Assembly: GCA_964577115.1 (NCBI GenBank)
Contig: CAZNXJ010000019.1
Span: 43,436 to 107,435, forward strand
Source: CAZNXJ01 sp964577115
GTDB lineage: Bacteria; Planctomycetota; Planctomycetia; Pirellulales; Pirellulaceae
Direction: 5' to 3'
Length of the DNA stretch: 64,000 nt
The first letter of the stretch is position 1; every line of letters begins with the position of its first letter. The position numbers and the translations under genes are program-made. This document shows positions 17,958-27,294 of this stretch, in pieces. The notes beneath the pieces are model-generated. The model was not told the DNA's origin, did not search any database, and saw nothing but the letters and a program-made list of their open reading frames with translations.

Positions 17958-20042
17958 ATGGATGCTCATCCGCAGCCAGGGGACCATGGCCGCTGGCGTG
18001 GCGAATCGCGAACGGATGCCGGATCTTCGCAGGCCGATGCACATGCGGCCTGGGTCGGCGAGCAGCATTATCGAATGCTGGTCGATGGAATCGCCGATGA
18101 AGGGCTCTTTTTACTCGACCCGCAAGGACATGTGCTCACCTGGAATACCGGCGCCTGCCGGCTCCAGGGGTACCATGACGAGGAAATGCGGGGTCAGCAC
18201 TTTTCCCGGTTTCTGCCGGTCGACGAGCGCCGTGATTGCGTAGCGGCCCGGATGCTCGAACTGGCAGGGCGCGACGGGCGCTACGAAGAGCAGCTCTGGC
18301 TCGTTCGCAAGAACGGCACGCGCTATTGGGGCAGCATCGTTTTTAATCCCGTCCGGAGTGGTCGCGATGGCCTGCACGGTTTCGCCGCCGTCGTCCGCGA
18401 TCTTTCGGAACAAAAGCAAGCCGAAGACGATTTGCGTGCGAGCGAAAAGCGGCTCCGCATGCTCATCGAAAAAATCTCGCTCCGCAATCAGCTCGAACAG
18501 CAGCGGCAAAAGCTGCGTCAGAGCGACGAAGCACTGCGCGAGAGCCAGGAACGACTCGAGCTGGCTCAGGAAGCCGGCCGCATCGGCACCTTCGAGTGGA
18601 ACCTGCGTACGCAGCAGGCGTCGTGGAGCGGTGCTCAGGAGCAATTGTTCGGCGTCGCCCCGGGCTGCTTCGCCGGGACACTGGAGCACTGGTGGGCGTT
18701 GATTCACCCCGACGATCGCCGGCGCGTGCAGCAGGAAGTCTCCGAGGCGGTGGCGAAACGCTCGCCGCTGTTCACTGAGTTCCGCGTGCCGCTCGATGAC
18801 GGCTCGGTACGCTGGATTACAACCAAGGCGAAAGTCTTCTGCGACAGCGACGGGCAGCCGCTGCGGCTGCTGGGCGTCAGTTTTGATACGACCGACCAGC
18901 GGCGCGCCGAGCAGGCGCTGCGCGAGGAGAGTCAGCGCAAGGATCAGTATCTCGCCATGCTGGCGCATGAACTGCGCAACCCGCTCGCTCCGCTCCGCAA
19001 TGCCCTGCATGTGCTCAGCCTGCGGAATGATCCGGCCACGGTCGAGCAATTGCGGGCCATGATGGAACGACAAGTCGAGCACATGATTCGCCTCGTCGAC
19101 GATTTACTGGATGTTTCGCGTTTGCAGCGGGGCAAGATCACGCTGCAAACCGAACGGCTTGATCTAGCGTGGCTCGTGCGAACACACTCGCAGGACTATC
19201 GCCCCGCCTTCCAGGAAGCTGCCATCCGGTTAAACGTGGAAACGCCGGAGACGCCGGTCTGGGTCATCGGCGATGCGACGCGCTTACGGCAAGTACTCGA
19301 CAACCTGTTTTCAAACGCGTTGAAGTTTACACCCACCGGCGGCTGCGTCACCGTGCGCGTGGACGCATTGCCGGGAGATGAGGCGCAAGTTTCGGTTACC
19401 GACACCGGGATCGGTATCGCACCGGATGTCGTGCCGCGCGTCTTCGATGTGTTCGCGCAGGCCGACTGTAGTCTCGATCGCAGCCAAGGCGGCTTGGGGC
19501 TCGGCCTGGCGATGGTAAAGGGCCTTGTGGAACTGCACGGAGGCCGCGCGTTCGCCAAAAGCGCAGGACCGCAGCAAGGCAGCACGTTCGCCTTCGTGCT
19601 GCGGCGGGAACCTGAGCTGCCCGCGCTGGCGGAGTCCAACGAGGGCGTACGCAATGTGCCCGGCCAGCGCCGGGTACTTGTCATCGAAGACAATCGCGAT
19701 TCCGCCGACAGCCTTCGCTTGTTGCTGCAACTGTCCGGCTACGAAGTGCGCGTGGCCTATGACGGGCTCGCGGGAGTCTCGGCGGCGCGCGAGTGGCGTC
19801 CGGACGTCGTGCTGTGCGATATCGGCCTGCCCCGCCTCGACGGCTTCGGAGTCGCCGCGACACTGCGGAATGATCCCCGTGGATGCGACCTGCGGCTGAT
19901 CGCCGTGACGGGCTACGGACGCGAAGAAGAACGCCGCCGAGCACTCGACGCCGGCTTCGATGATCATCTCGTCAAACCGGCTGACCCGCAGCGACTCATG
20001 GACGTTCTCGAAAAGAGCCGCCAGCAGCTCGGCGTTTCCTAA
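17958..20042 (+). CDS. PAS-domain hybrid histidine kinase with receiver domain
   Basis: A 694-residue protein from the ATG at 17958, chosen because AGAGG precedes it and an upstream in-frame start lies close to the csrA hairpin. It has two PAS domains (about 35-155 and 195-315), the second with a PAC-like GSVRWITTKAKVF segment. These are followed by HisKA with His337 in HELRNPLAP, the N-box NLFSNALKF, G-boxes DTGIGIAPD and GGLGLGLAM, and a C-terminal receiver with phospho-acceptor Asp621 in LCDIGLPRLDG. No TM helix is seen, so it is cytoplasmic. No response regulator adjoins it. It is a paralog of the kinase at 22930-25812 in the kinase and receiver parts. Confidence 0.92.
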   Translation: MDAHPQPGDHGRWRGESRTDAGSSQADAHAAWVGEQHYRMLVDGIADEGLFLLDPQGHVLTWNTGACRLQGYHDEEMRGQHFSRFLPVDERRDCVAARMLELAGRDGRYEEQLWLVRKNGTRYWGSIVFNPVRSGRDGLHGFAAVVRDLSEQKQAEDDLRASEKRLRMLIEKISLRNQLEQQRQKLRQSDEALRESQERLELAQEAGRIGTFEWNLRTQQASWSGAQEQLFGVAPGCFAGTLEHWWALIHPDDRRRVQQEVSEAVAKRSPLFTEFRVPLDDGSVRWITTKAKVFCDSDGQPLRLLGVSFDTTDQRRAEQALREESQRKDQYLAMLAHELRNPLAPLRNALHVLSLRNDPATVEQLRAMMERQVEHMIRLVDDLLDVSRLQRGKITLQTERLDLAWLVRTHSQDYRPAFQEAAIRLNVETPETPVWVIGDATRLRQVLDNLFSNALKFTPTGGCVTVRVDALPGDEAQVSVTDTGIGIAPDVVPRVFDVFAQADCSLDRSQGGLGLGLAMVKGLVELHGGRAFAKSAGPQQGSTFAFVLRREPELPALAESNEGVRNVPGQRRVLVIEDNRDSADSLRLLLQLSGYEVRVAYDGLAGVSAAREWRPDVVLCDIGLPRLDGFGVAATLRNDPRGCDLRLIAVTGYGREEERRRALDAGFDDHLVKPADPQRLMDVLEKSRQQLGVS

Positions 20043-20274
20043 ACCGCTCCGGTCGTGCCACAGCACGCCGCTGCGTACGTGAATCAACCGAGCGTATCGT
20101 TGCCGTTTCCTTCGGCATAGCTCAGCCGGTCAACATCTTCCCGTCCGCGCTTCCCACGCCGCGCTCGCGACCAGTTAACATGGCACGAAACCACGGAGTC
20201 CTTCCTGCGGCAGCGGTTTCCACGAGACCGTCCATGCCGACGCTTCATGCCTGGATGAAGGAGATTACGAGCTG

Positions 20275-21402
20275 ATGGTGGGGAACATGCTTTCAAGCGG
20301 CCAGCGGCATATGGGCTGTTCAATCGCCTTGGCGTTGGCTTGGATTGCTGCCATTCCGGGGATCGCGGCCGAGCGTTTGCCGCGCGACCAGGTGTTGCTC
20401 TACCGCACGGCCGACGGCGGGGTGCGTAAGGCGGAAACGTTCGACCAGTGGCAAGCGCGCCGCGCGGAAATTCTCGAGGGCATGCAGCAGGTCATGGGCC
20501 GGTTGCCCGGCGATGAAAAACGCTGCCCGCTCGACGTGCAGGTGGAAGAGGAAGTCGACTGCGGCAGCTATGTGCGCCGACTGATTACGTACGCGTCGGA
20601 ACCGAATAGTCGCGTGCCCGCATACCTGCTGATCCCCAAGAAGGTGCTGGAACAACCGGACCAGCGGGTGCCGGGGATTCTTTGTTTGCATGGAACCGAC
20701 AATGTCGTCGGACACGGCACCGTCGTCGGTCTTGGGAATCGGCCCAATAGGCAGTATGCCAGCGAACTGGCCGAACGCGGTTACGTGACGTTGGCGCCGA
20801 ATTATCCACTGCTGGCCAAATACCAACCGGATATTGCGGCGCTTAGTTGGGAGAGTGGTACACTCAAGGCTGTCTGGGACAACATGCGCGGACTCGATCT
20901 GTTGGCTTCACTGCCCTATGTCGATTCCGAACAGTTCGGTGCCATCGGCCACTCGCTCGGCGGACACAATGCGGTTTATACCGCTGTGTTCGATCCGCGC
21001 ATTGCCGTCGTCGTGACGAGCTGCGGATTGGACTCGTATCTCGATTACTACGATGGCAACCCGGATGTCTGGTTGCCGGAGAAGGGATGGACGCAGACAC
21101 GCTACATACCGAAGCTGCGCGAGTACCGCGGACGTCTCGAGGAAATTCCGTTCGACTTTCATGAAATGATCGCCGCGCTCGCTCCGCGCCGCGTGCTCAT
21201 CATCGCACCTAAGCAGGATCACAACTTCCGCGCTGATAGCGTTGATCGCGTTGCCGCGGCAGCTCGGGAAGTTTTCGCACTTTGCGGTGCCGACGAGCAC
21301 CTCCAGGTTGAGCATCCGGATTACGGGCACGACTTCCCCGAGCACATGCGCCAGTATGCCTACGAGTTTATTGATGCGGCGCTGAGCGCCCCCGCCCGCT
21401 GA
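20275..21402 (+). CDS. Secreted alpha/beta hydrolase (dienelactone hydrolase/acetyl-esterase-like)
   Basis: A 375-residue protein preceded by AAGGAG. A signal peptide is visible (hydrophobic core about residues 15-32 ending AIPGIAA). The nucleophile elbow is GHSLGG with Ser227. The acid and His are likely the Asp in APKQDHNF and the His in YGHDF near the C-terminus. Similar planctomycete proteins are annotated as dienelactone hydrolase or acetyl xylan esterase. Export and the fold suggest an esterase acting on polysaccharide esters in the periplasm, but the substrate is not decided by sequence. There are no obvious operon partners. Confidence 0.85.
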   Translation: MVGNMLSSGQRHMGCSIALALAWIAAIPGIAAERLPRDQVLLYRTADGGVRKAETFDQWQARRAEILEGMQQVMGRLPGDEKRCPLDVQVEEEVDCGSYVRRLITYASEPNSRVPAYLLIPKKVLEQPDQRVPGILCLHGTDNVVGHGTVVGLGNRPNRQYASELAERGYVTLAPNYPLLAKYQPDIAALSWESGTLKAVWDNMRGLDLLASLPYVDSEQFGAIGHSLGGHNAVYTAVFDPRIAVVVTSCGLDSYLDYYDGNPDVWLPEKGWTQTRYIPKLREYRGRLEEIPFDFHEMIAALAPRRVLIIAPKQDHNFRADSVDRVAAAAREVFALCGADEHLQVEHPDYGHDFPEHMRQYAYEFIDAALSAPAR

Positions 21403-21553
21403 TCGCCGGCGCACGCCGACCCAACCAAGTGTTAATCGAGTCGGGCGGCAGGCGGCCATCGTTCGCCTGCATCGGATCAAGAAACGCGGATGGACCGACA
21501 GTTCGCCCAAAGGCGCCTGCCGGTCCATCAATCGCGCTCTCCCCGAACATGCT

Positions 21554-21579
21554 GCGTGAGAAGCCCCGAGCTCTCACGC
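21554..21579 (-). terminator. Hairpin between the hydrolase and the DUF892 gene
   Basis: GCGTGAGA (21554-21561) pairs perfectly with TCTCACGC (21572-21579) across a 10-base loop, 9 bases beyond the stop of the minus-strand DUF892 gene. There is no T-run. The genes on either side converge, so it could serve both directions. Confidence 0.45.
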
Positions 21580-21587
21580 AACCTCGT

Positions 21588-22124
21588 CTAGCGTCGAGCA
21601 GTCGTTTCGGGCTGATCCTCTTCGACTGCCTCGAGATTGATTTCGCTTTCCGCCAGCTCGGTCAGCTGAACGTCCGTTTGCTTTTCTTCGGCGAGCGTCT
21701 TTTCCAGCAAGGACACGACACGTTCGTAACCCAGGTGCTTGGCAAATGCCCGCGCCGTGCCATAGCCCGCGATCTCATAGTGTTCGACACGCTGAGCAGC
21801 GCCGATCAAGGCGGCGTCAAGCACCGCGGGGTCCGCGTCGCCGCGCATCTTGATGATCTCGGAGCCTTCCTCGAGCAATCCTTCCATGGCTTCACATTTG
21901 TGACGTCCAGGACTGACTTCCAGTTCCTTGAATACGGTTTCAAGACGCTCGAGCTGCTTTTCGGTGACGCTGTGGTGATCCTGAAAGGCCTTCTGAAGCT
22001 TCTTCGAAGTGGCTGCTTTCGCCATCTTCGGAAGCGCTCGGAGAATTTGCTTCTCCGCGCTATATAGATCGCGGAGTTCCATGATGAGCAAATCATCCAT
22101 TGAGGCCAATTTGTTCGCTGCCAT
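21588..22124 (-). CDS. YciE/YciF-type ferritin-like protein (DUF892)
   Basis: A 178-residue four-helix protein of the DUF892 family. The ATG is taken one codon inside an alternative GTG; AAAGGA lies at the right distance. Family members bind a di-metal centre: Glu and His residues in MELRDLYSAEKQIL, FQDHHSVTEKQLER and RVEHYEIAGYGTAR are the likely ligands. In other bacteria these proteins are induced by stress and desiccation, but the reaction is not settled. Length is normal. The acidic C-terminal tail (ESEINLEAVEEDQPETT) is not part of the fold. Confidence 0.9.
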   Translation of the reverse strand: MAANKLASMDDLLIMELRDLYSAEKQILRALPKMAKAATSKKLQKAFQDHHSVTEKQLERLETVFKELEVSPGRHKCEAMEGLLEEGSEIIKMRGDADPAVLDAALIGAAQRVEHYEIAGYGTARAFAKHLGYERVVSLLEKTLAEEKQTDVQLTELAESEINLEAVEEDQPETTARR

Positions 22125-22325
22125 CACTCGTTTCCTTTCGTCCTCTACTCTGTCGTAGTTGCCCGGTCTGCCCGCTTACCGGTGCGAGCGATGGAACCGA
22201 GTTTTTTGGGGGTGTGTGAGGGGTGTCTAAACGTTAGCAAAGCTAGTGCCACAACCAGCAGATTCGTCGGGTCGGCGCGGCCCCCGCGGCCGCGAGCGCG
22301 GTCCGCGGAAGCATCCTGAGCCGCC

Positions 22326-22649
22326 TTACGGAGTCGCTGGAGTTGTGTCGTTCAGCTGGAGATCACGATCCTGAGCCTCGTCGAGCTCGGCCTGATCAAC
22401 ATCCTGCTGCTCTTCAATCACATTGGCTTCGCCTTCTTGCACGGCCTGATCCACGTCCTGCTGTTCTTCCTGAATGGTCTCAGCCGCGTCTTGCCGAGCT
22501 TGCTCGACGTCTTGCTGCTCTTCCTGAATGTCTTCCGCCGCTTCCTGCCGCGCATCCTGAACGTCCTGCATTTCGTCCTCGACAGTCTGCTCGCATCCGG
22601 CCAGGCCGACGAGTCCCGACAACGCCAATGCCCAAATCCACGTCTTCAT
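22326..22649 (-). CDS. Small lipoprotein with 18-residue Glu/Gln repeats
   Basis: A 107-residue protein with a signal peptide and lipobox LAGC (Cys19), so it is an envelope lipoprotein. AAGGA precedes the ATG. The mature part is one long, highly charged helix made of four near repeats: the EEQQDV core recurs at residues 43, 61 and 79 and as DEMQDV at 25, exactly 18 residues apart. Such a period equals five turns of an ideal alpha helix. The tail is Thr/Pro-rich. The overall look recalls small envelope spacer lipoproteins, but I do not recognise a named family. Confidence 0.75.
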   Translation of the reverse strand: MKTWIWALALSGLVGLAGCEQTVEDEMQDVQDARQEAAEDIQEEQQDVEQARQDAAETIQEEQQDVDQAVQEGEANVIEEQQDVDQAELDEAQDRDLQLNDTTPATP

Positions 22650-22929
22650 TGTTCGTTCCTTTTTACATTCTTGTGTTCAGCAAGCTCGCACCGACGATTG
22701 TCGAACCTGTTCGGACGCGCCTGCATGATTTGTACCGGCCGCACCTTGCGACCAACACGAAAGGGGCAGAAGCAAGCGATGTGCCGCGAATTAAAAAATC
22801 GCGAAAGAAATGTCGCGTTGATTCGCCGCGCATTCGTGTGTGCACCCGTCGATCATTCCACCATCGCGGCGGGAATCCGCGTGATGTGCGCCGAGCGACC
22901 GGCGCAGCAAGATACGCTGCGCACCCGGT

Positions 22930-25812
22930 TTATTTCGTGGGGGGCTCAGCGAGTCGCGGATGGTGAAACAGGGCTCGCAAGTTGTCCACAGAGGCCGGCT
23001 TCACGAGATGCTCGTCGAACCCGGCTTCCTGCGAGCGGCGGCGGTCTTCCTGGGTGCCGTAGCCGGTCAGCGCGACGATCACGGCCTGCTCGGTTTCGGG
23101 AAGCGCGCGCAGGCGGCGAGCGACTTCGTAGCCGTCCAGCTGTGGCAGTCCAATGTCCAGCAGCACGAGCTCGGGGTGGAACTCGCGCGCTAAATCGATC
23201 GCTTCCAAACCATCGTGCGCGATGCGCACCTCATGCTTCCAGAATTTATGCAGCATGCTCGCCATCATCTTGGCCGAGCCGACGATGTCTTCGACAACCA
23301 GCACGCGCAACGAGCGGGAAGGCTCGGGAGCCGCCACGACGGTGCTTTTGCGCTGGTGCTGCGACGCCAGCGTAGGAAGCGAGACGACGAACTCGCTGCC
23401 TTTCCCACTGCCGGCACTGCACGCCGACACCGCTCCTCCATGCATTTCCACGAGGCTGCGAACGAGTGTCAGGCCAATACCGAGTCCCCCCTGCGAACGC
23501 TCGACGGAACGCTTCGACTGCGTAAACAGATCGAAAATATGGGGCAATAGATCCGCGTCGATCCCCACGCCATTATCGCGGACGCGAATCGCCACGCCCC
23601 GCTCCACCGGCTCGACAATCAATTCGATTCGCCCGCCAGCCGGCGTGTATTTGGCGGCGTTGTTGAGCAGATTAAACACCACCTGCGCCATGCGAATCAG
23701 ATCGGCTTCGACCCAAATCGGCTGCGGCGGCACGCGCAGTTCCAGTTGGTGCTGGTGCAATTCAATCAGCGGCTGTACGGTTTCGACAGCGCGCTCGATG
23801 ATCGAACGAACCTCCACGGGTTCCGGCCGCAGCTCGATCCGTCCGCGCATGATGCGCGAAACGTCCAGCAGGTCGTCGACGAGCCGCACCAGGTGTTCCA
23901 CCTGGCGGTTGATAATGTCGTTGGCCTGGCGGCGCGTCGGCGCATCAAGGTCGGGCATCCCCAGCAGGGCGAGCGCATTGCGGATGGGCGCGAGTGGATT
24001 GCGTAGCTCATGTGCGAGCATCGCGAGGAAGTCGTCTTTGCGCCGGTCGGCGTCGCGCAGCTCTTGATAGAGCCGAGCGTTCTCGATCGCGACCGAAGCG
24101 ACGGAAGCCAGCTGCTGAAGGATCGAGAGGTCGTCGTCCGTAAAATCCCCTTCGTACTTGTCGGACAGCTCGATCAGCCCCAGATTGCGACCGTCACGGC
24201 CGACAAAGGGGGCGGCGAGCCAGCCACCCGGCCTTCGCGACTCGCCGCAATCGACCGTGAACAGCTCGGGTTCGCCTTGCGCTGCGCACTGCTCACGCGT
24301 AAGGCGAATCGCGCGATTTTCACGGCATACGAGGGACTCGATCGAGCTTACTTCGCGCCGAAGACTCTGCGGACTTGCATCGGCATATTTATCCGAGAAC
24401 AGAGCGACCTGCGGCGCCGTGGCATCGCCCTGCTCGGCGGTGGCCGCCAGGCGGCTGATCGCCTGATGAGCGCCAATGATGCGCTGCGCTTCGGCCGTCG
24501 TGACTTGCAGGACGGTCTGGACGGTTAGCGCCGAGTGAATGGAGAGCGATGCGGAAGCGAGCTGGACGAGCCGCAGCGTCTGCCGCTTCTCGCGATGCAG
24601 CAAACGATCGATCTCTTCTTTCGCTTTTTCCCGTTCACTGATGTCGGTGGCAATGCCCACCAGTACCGGTTCGGGATAACCTACGTCCTCGATCACCGTT
24701 TTCACGGCCAGGAACGTCCGCACTCCGTCAGCCACTCGGACCTGCTCGATAAACTGTAGCGGCCCTCCGGTGGTGAATACCTGCCGGTCGTTTTCGTGGG
24801 CTACGGGATCGAGCCGATCGCCGAACACTTCCAGGTCCGTGTTGCCAAGCACCTCGTCGATCGTCCGTTCAGCCAGCTCGCAATACCGCCGGTTCGCCAA
24901 CAGGATCTTGCCTTCCCGGTCTTTCAAGTAGATGACGGCGGGGGTGTTGTCGAGCACGTTTTGCAGCAGGCGCCGGCTTCTGCGTAGGTCTTCGTCCGCG
25001 CGGCGCTGAGCCGAGTTGTCACGGAAGACGAGGACGACGCCGCCAATTCGGCCACTCTCGTCACGAATCGGGGCCGCGCTATCGTCGATGGGACGATCGT
25101 TGCCATCGCGCGAAATAAGTAGCGTATGGCTGTCTAGTCCAACGATCCGGCCGGTACGCAGTACCTTGTGGACCGGGTTGTCGACGTTCTGGCGAGTGTC
25201 TTCGTTGATGATGCGAAAGACTTCGTCGATCGGGCGCTGGTACGCATCCGCGTTCGACCACCCCGTAAGCGACTCGGCCATCGGATTCAGGAACGTGACG
25301 CGTCCCTCGGCATCGGTCGTGATCACCGCATCGCCGATACTGCTGAGCGTCACGCGGAGCCACTGGCTTTGCTCCCGCAGCTCCGCCTCCACACGCCGAC
25401 GGCGCCGGACTTCGTCGCTCAGCTCTTCAATCTTCTGATTCAGTATCGCGAACTGCGTGGTACCGGACTGGCGTTCGGTCAGACGCAGGATAATGTGCGG
25501 CGCTTCGCCTTCGGAACGGGCCGGAATCGCAGAGCCATAGATGCGGCAGTCGATCGTGTCGCCGTCGTCCCGACGTAGCTGCACGGCCCCGACGAGTGGC
25601 TCGCTGGAGCGAGCGCAGAAGCGCAGGTATTCATCCAATTCGCTAAGCGGGGACGCGATGAGCTCACGCACATTGCGGCCAGCAAGCTCAGAGGGGCGGA
25701 GTCCGAGACGATCCACGCCGCGATTGGCAGCTTGAATCACCCCGTCTTTCGTAATGAGCAGAGCAGCGTCGGGGAACACGTCCGTGATTCGCCGGAAATC
25801 TTCGGACCGCAT
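22930..25812 (-). CDS. Multi-PAS/GAF hybrid histidine kinase with receiver domain
   Basis: A 960-residue cytoplasmic sensor from the ATG one codon inside a GTG. It has three PAS domains (about 8-110, 150-265 and 285-400), a GAF domain (about 415-580), HisKA with His601 in HELRNPLAP, and an ATPase domain with NLLNNAAKY, DNGVGIDAD and GGLGIGL. A C-terminal receiver has Asp886 in LLDIGLPQLDG. The start is 9 bases beyond the stop of the MOD1-domain gene, so both are probably one transcript and one pathway. No DNA-binding response regulator is nearby; the phosphate may pass to an unlinked phosphotransfer protein. Confidence 0.92.
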   Translation of the reverse strand: MRSEDFRRITDVFPDAALLITKDGVIQAANRGVDRLGLRPSELAGRNVRELIASPLSELDEYLRFCARSSEPLVGAVQLRRDDGDTIDCRIYGSAIPARSEGEAPHIILRLTERQSGTTQFAILNQKIEELSDEVRRRRRVEAELREQSQWLRVTLSSIGDAVITTDAEGRVTFLNPMAESLTGWSNADAYQRPIDEVFRIINEDTRQNVDNPVHKVLRTGRIVGLDSHTLLISRDGNDRPIDDSAAPIRDESGRIGGVVLVFRDNSAQRRADEDLRRSRRLLQNVLDNTPAVIYLKDREGKILLANRRYCELAERTIDEVLGNTDLEVFGDRLDPVAHENDRQVFTTGGPLQFIEQVRVADGVRTFLAVKTVIEDVGYPEPVLVGIATDISEREKAKEEIDRLLHREKRQTLRLVQLASASLSIHSALTVQTVLQVTTAEAQRIIGAHQAISRLAATAEQGDATAPQVALFSDKYADASPQSLRREVSSIESLVCRENRAIRLTREQCAAQGEPELFTVDCGESRRPGGWLAAPFVGRDGRNLGLIELSDKYEGDFTDDDLSILQQLASVASVAIENARLYQELRDADRRKDDFLAMLAHELRNPLAPIRNALALLGMPDLDAPTRRQANDIINRQVEHLVRLVDDLLDVSRIMRGRIELRPEPVEVRSIIERAVETVQPLIELHQHQLELRVPPQPIWVEADLIRMAQVVFNLLNNAAKYTPAGGRIELIVEPVERGVAIRVRDNGVGIDADLLPHIFDLFTQSKRSVERSQGGLGIGLTLVRSLVEMHGGAVSACSAGSGKGSEFVVSLPTLASQHQRKSTVVAAPEPSRSLRVLVVEDIVGSAKMMASMLHKFWKHEVRIAHDGLEAIDLAREFHPELVLLDIGLPQLDGYEVARRLRALPETEQAVIVALTGYGTQEDRRRSQEAGFDEHLVKPASVDNLRALFHHPRLAEPPTK

Positions 25813-25821
25813 CACCCCATA

Positions 25822-26358
25822 TTATCCCTTGAAGTACTCGCGCCCAGGCGCCTGTTCGGCCTCGTCGTCCGGCCTTAAATACACGACTACGCGGCAGCGT
25901 GGAGCCCCCGCGGCGATGGAGTCCTCGATCGAGACCTTCGCGTATCCCAGATTCTCGGCAGCGATCACACCAAACACATTCGACGTCATCATACAAAGTG
26001 CGGGGCGGCCGTGAACCTTATCGCCGAAGGGACAACAACGATTCTCCAGCACAATCTTGCTCTCGTCCTGCTCCGCGATGTAAAAGTCACCTTTAATCCG
26101 GCGTTTCAGATCCACCAAGACCTCGGCGACCTGTTGCCGAGAAAGCCCGGAGACGGCCAGCGCCTTTTTATACGAACAATTGATTTGTTCGCCCATCCGC
26201 TGACCGACGATGCTGATGAGGCCCGAGGCTTCCTCGAGGCCCACCACGTCCTGAAGCGCACCCGAGAGCTCGCGAATCAGTAACCGGAGAAATCCATCCC
26301 GCTCGATCGCAACCCCTGCGGCACAAACGGCCACTTCCGAGCTCGTCGTACTTGCCAT
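25822..26358 (-). CDS. Methanogen output domain 1 (MOD1)-like sensory protein
   Basis: A 178-residue protein. The C-terminal half has the MOD1 pattern: RCCPFGD (about 107-113), a Cys in PALCMMTSNVFGVIAAENLGYAKV, then SIAAGAPRCRVVVYL. These conserved cysteines could bind a metal or Fe-S cluster. The N-terminal half is helical, without a clear domain. The domain was first named in signalling proteins of methanogens, usually beside histidine kinases, and here it directly precedes a hybrid kinase. I infer that it is a sensor or output partner of that kinase. The family assignment is by recall of the motif. Confidence 0.7.
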   Translation of the reverse strand: MASTTSSEVAVCAAGVAIERDGFLRLLIRELSGALQDVVGLEEASGLISIVGQRMGEQINCSYKKALAVSGLSRQQVAEVLVDLKRRIKGDFYIAEQDESKIVLENRCCPFGDKVHGRPALCMMTSNVFGVIAAENLGYAKVSIEDSIAAGAPRCRVVVYLRPDDEAEQAPGREYFKG

Positions 26359-26551
26359 ACGATTCCTCTAGCTTGGCGGACAGGTCACGCTTACCCTCCT
26401 TCTTACAAGGTCGGACATTCGCCCAAGGGAACGCGTGCGATTTCCGGAAAATCGGGCGAGCAGTGTGGCAATTCTCATGCCACTACTGGACATTTGATCC
26501 CCTGAGGTCGCAGAAACCCGCGGTCGGGAGGCGGAGAGGAGGACGAATAGC

Positions 26552-27265
26552 GTGGAAAAGGCCTCGGTTGATGAAATCCGTCGGCGTTTTGATGCGGACG
26601 TCGAGCGATTCTCGAATTTGGAGACTGGCCAATCGGCGACCATGGACGCGCCGTTGGCGCTCGAATTGGTCGCCGCGGCGGCAGCCGCGGTGACGCCGCA
26701 TGCCCGCCACGTCGTCGACGTGGGCTGCGGCGCCGGCAATTACACGCTCAAGCTGCTCACGCGCCTCCCGGACCTCGACGTGACGCTGATCGACCTCAGC
26801 CGCCCGATGCTCGATCGCGCGTGCCAGCGTGTCGGCGACGCCACGCGCGGCAGCGTACGGCCGGTTCAAGGCGACATTCGCGACGTGCCGCTCGGCGAAC
26901 AGTCCGCCGACGTGATCCTGGCTGCTGCCGTACTGCACCACCTGCGTACCGACCAGGAGTGGGATCACGTGTTCCGGAAATTTTTCGCCGCGCTGCGTCC
27001 GGGCGGCTCGCTTTGGATTTTTGATCTCGTCGAGAGCGACCACGAGGGACTTCAGCAGGTATTCTGGCAGCGCTATGGCGAGTATCTCGTCGAGCTGCGC
27101 GATCTTGCCTACCGGGATCACGTCTTTGCCTATATCGAGCACGAAGACACTCCGCGCAGCGTGTCGTTTCAGCTCGAACGCATGCGCGCGGCTGGATTCA
27201 CACACACGGAAGTGCTGCACAAGAACGCGTGCTTTGCGGCCTTTGGCGGCTGGATCGAGCCATAG
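26552..27265 (+). CDS. Class I SAM-dependent methyltransferase
   Basis: A 237-residue protein starting at GTG; the strong GAGAGGAGG ending 9 bases before it decides the start. Motif I is VVDVGCGAGNY (about 54-64), the acidic loop is LIDLSRPML, and motif II/III is the DVILAAAVLHHL stretch, typical of Methyltransf_11/25 enzymes that bind S-adenosylmethionine. There is no signal peptide. The gene is divergent from the MOD1/kinase operon and convergent with the PQQ-propeller gene. The acceptor substrate is unknown. Confidence 0.9.
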   Translation: MEKASVDEIRRRFDADVERFSNLETGQSATMDAPLALELVAAAAAAVTPHARHVVDVGCGAGNYTLKLLTRLPDLDVTLIDLSRPMLDRACQRVGDATRGSVRPVQGDIRDVPLGEQSADVILAAAVLHHLRTDQEWDHVFRKFFAALRPGGSLWIFDLVESDHEGLQQVFWQRYGEYLVELRDLAYRDHVFAYIEHEDTPRSVSFQLERMRAAGFTHTEVLHKNACFAAFGGWIEP

Positions 27266-27294
27266 TCGATTGGCCGCTGCTGGCGTGCAGGTGC

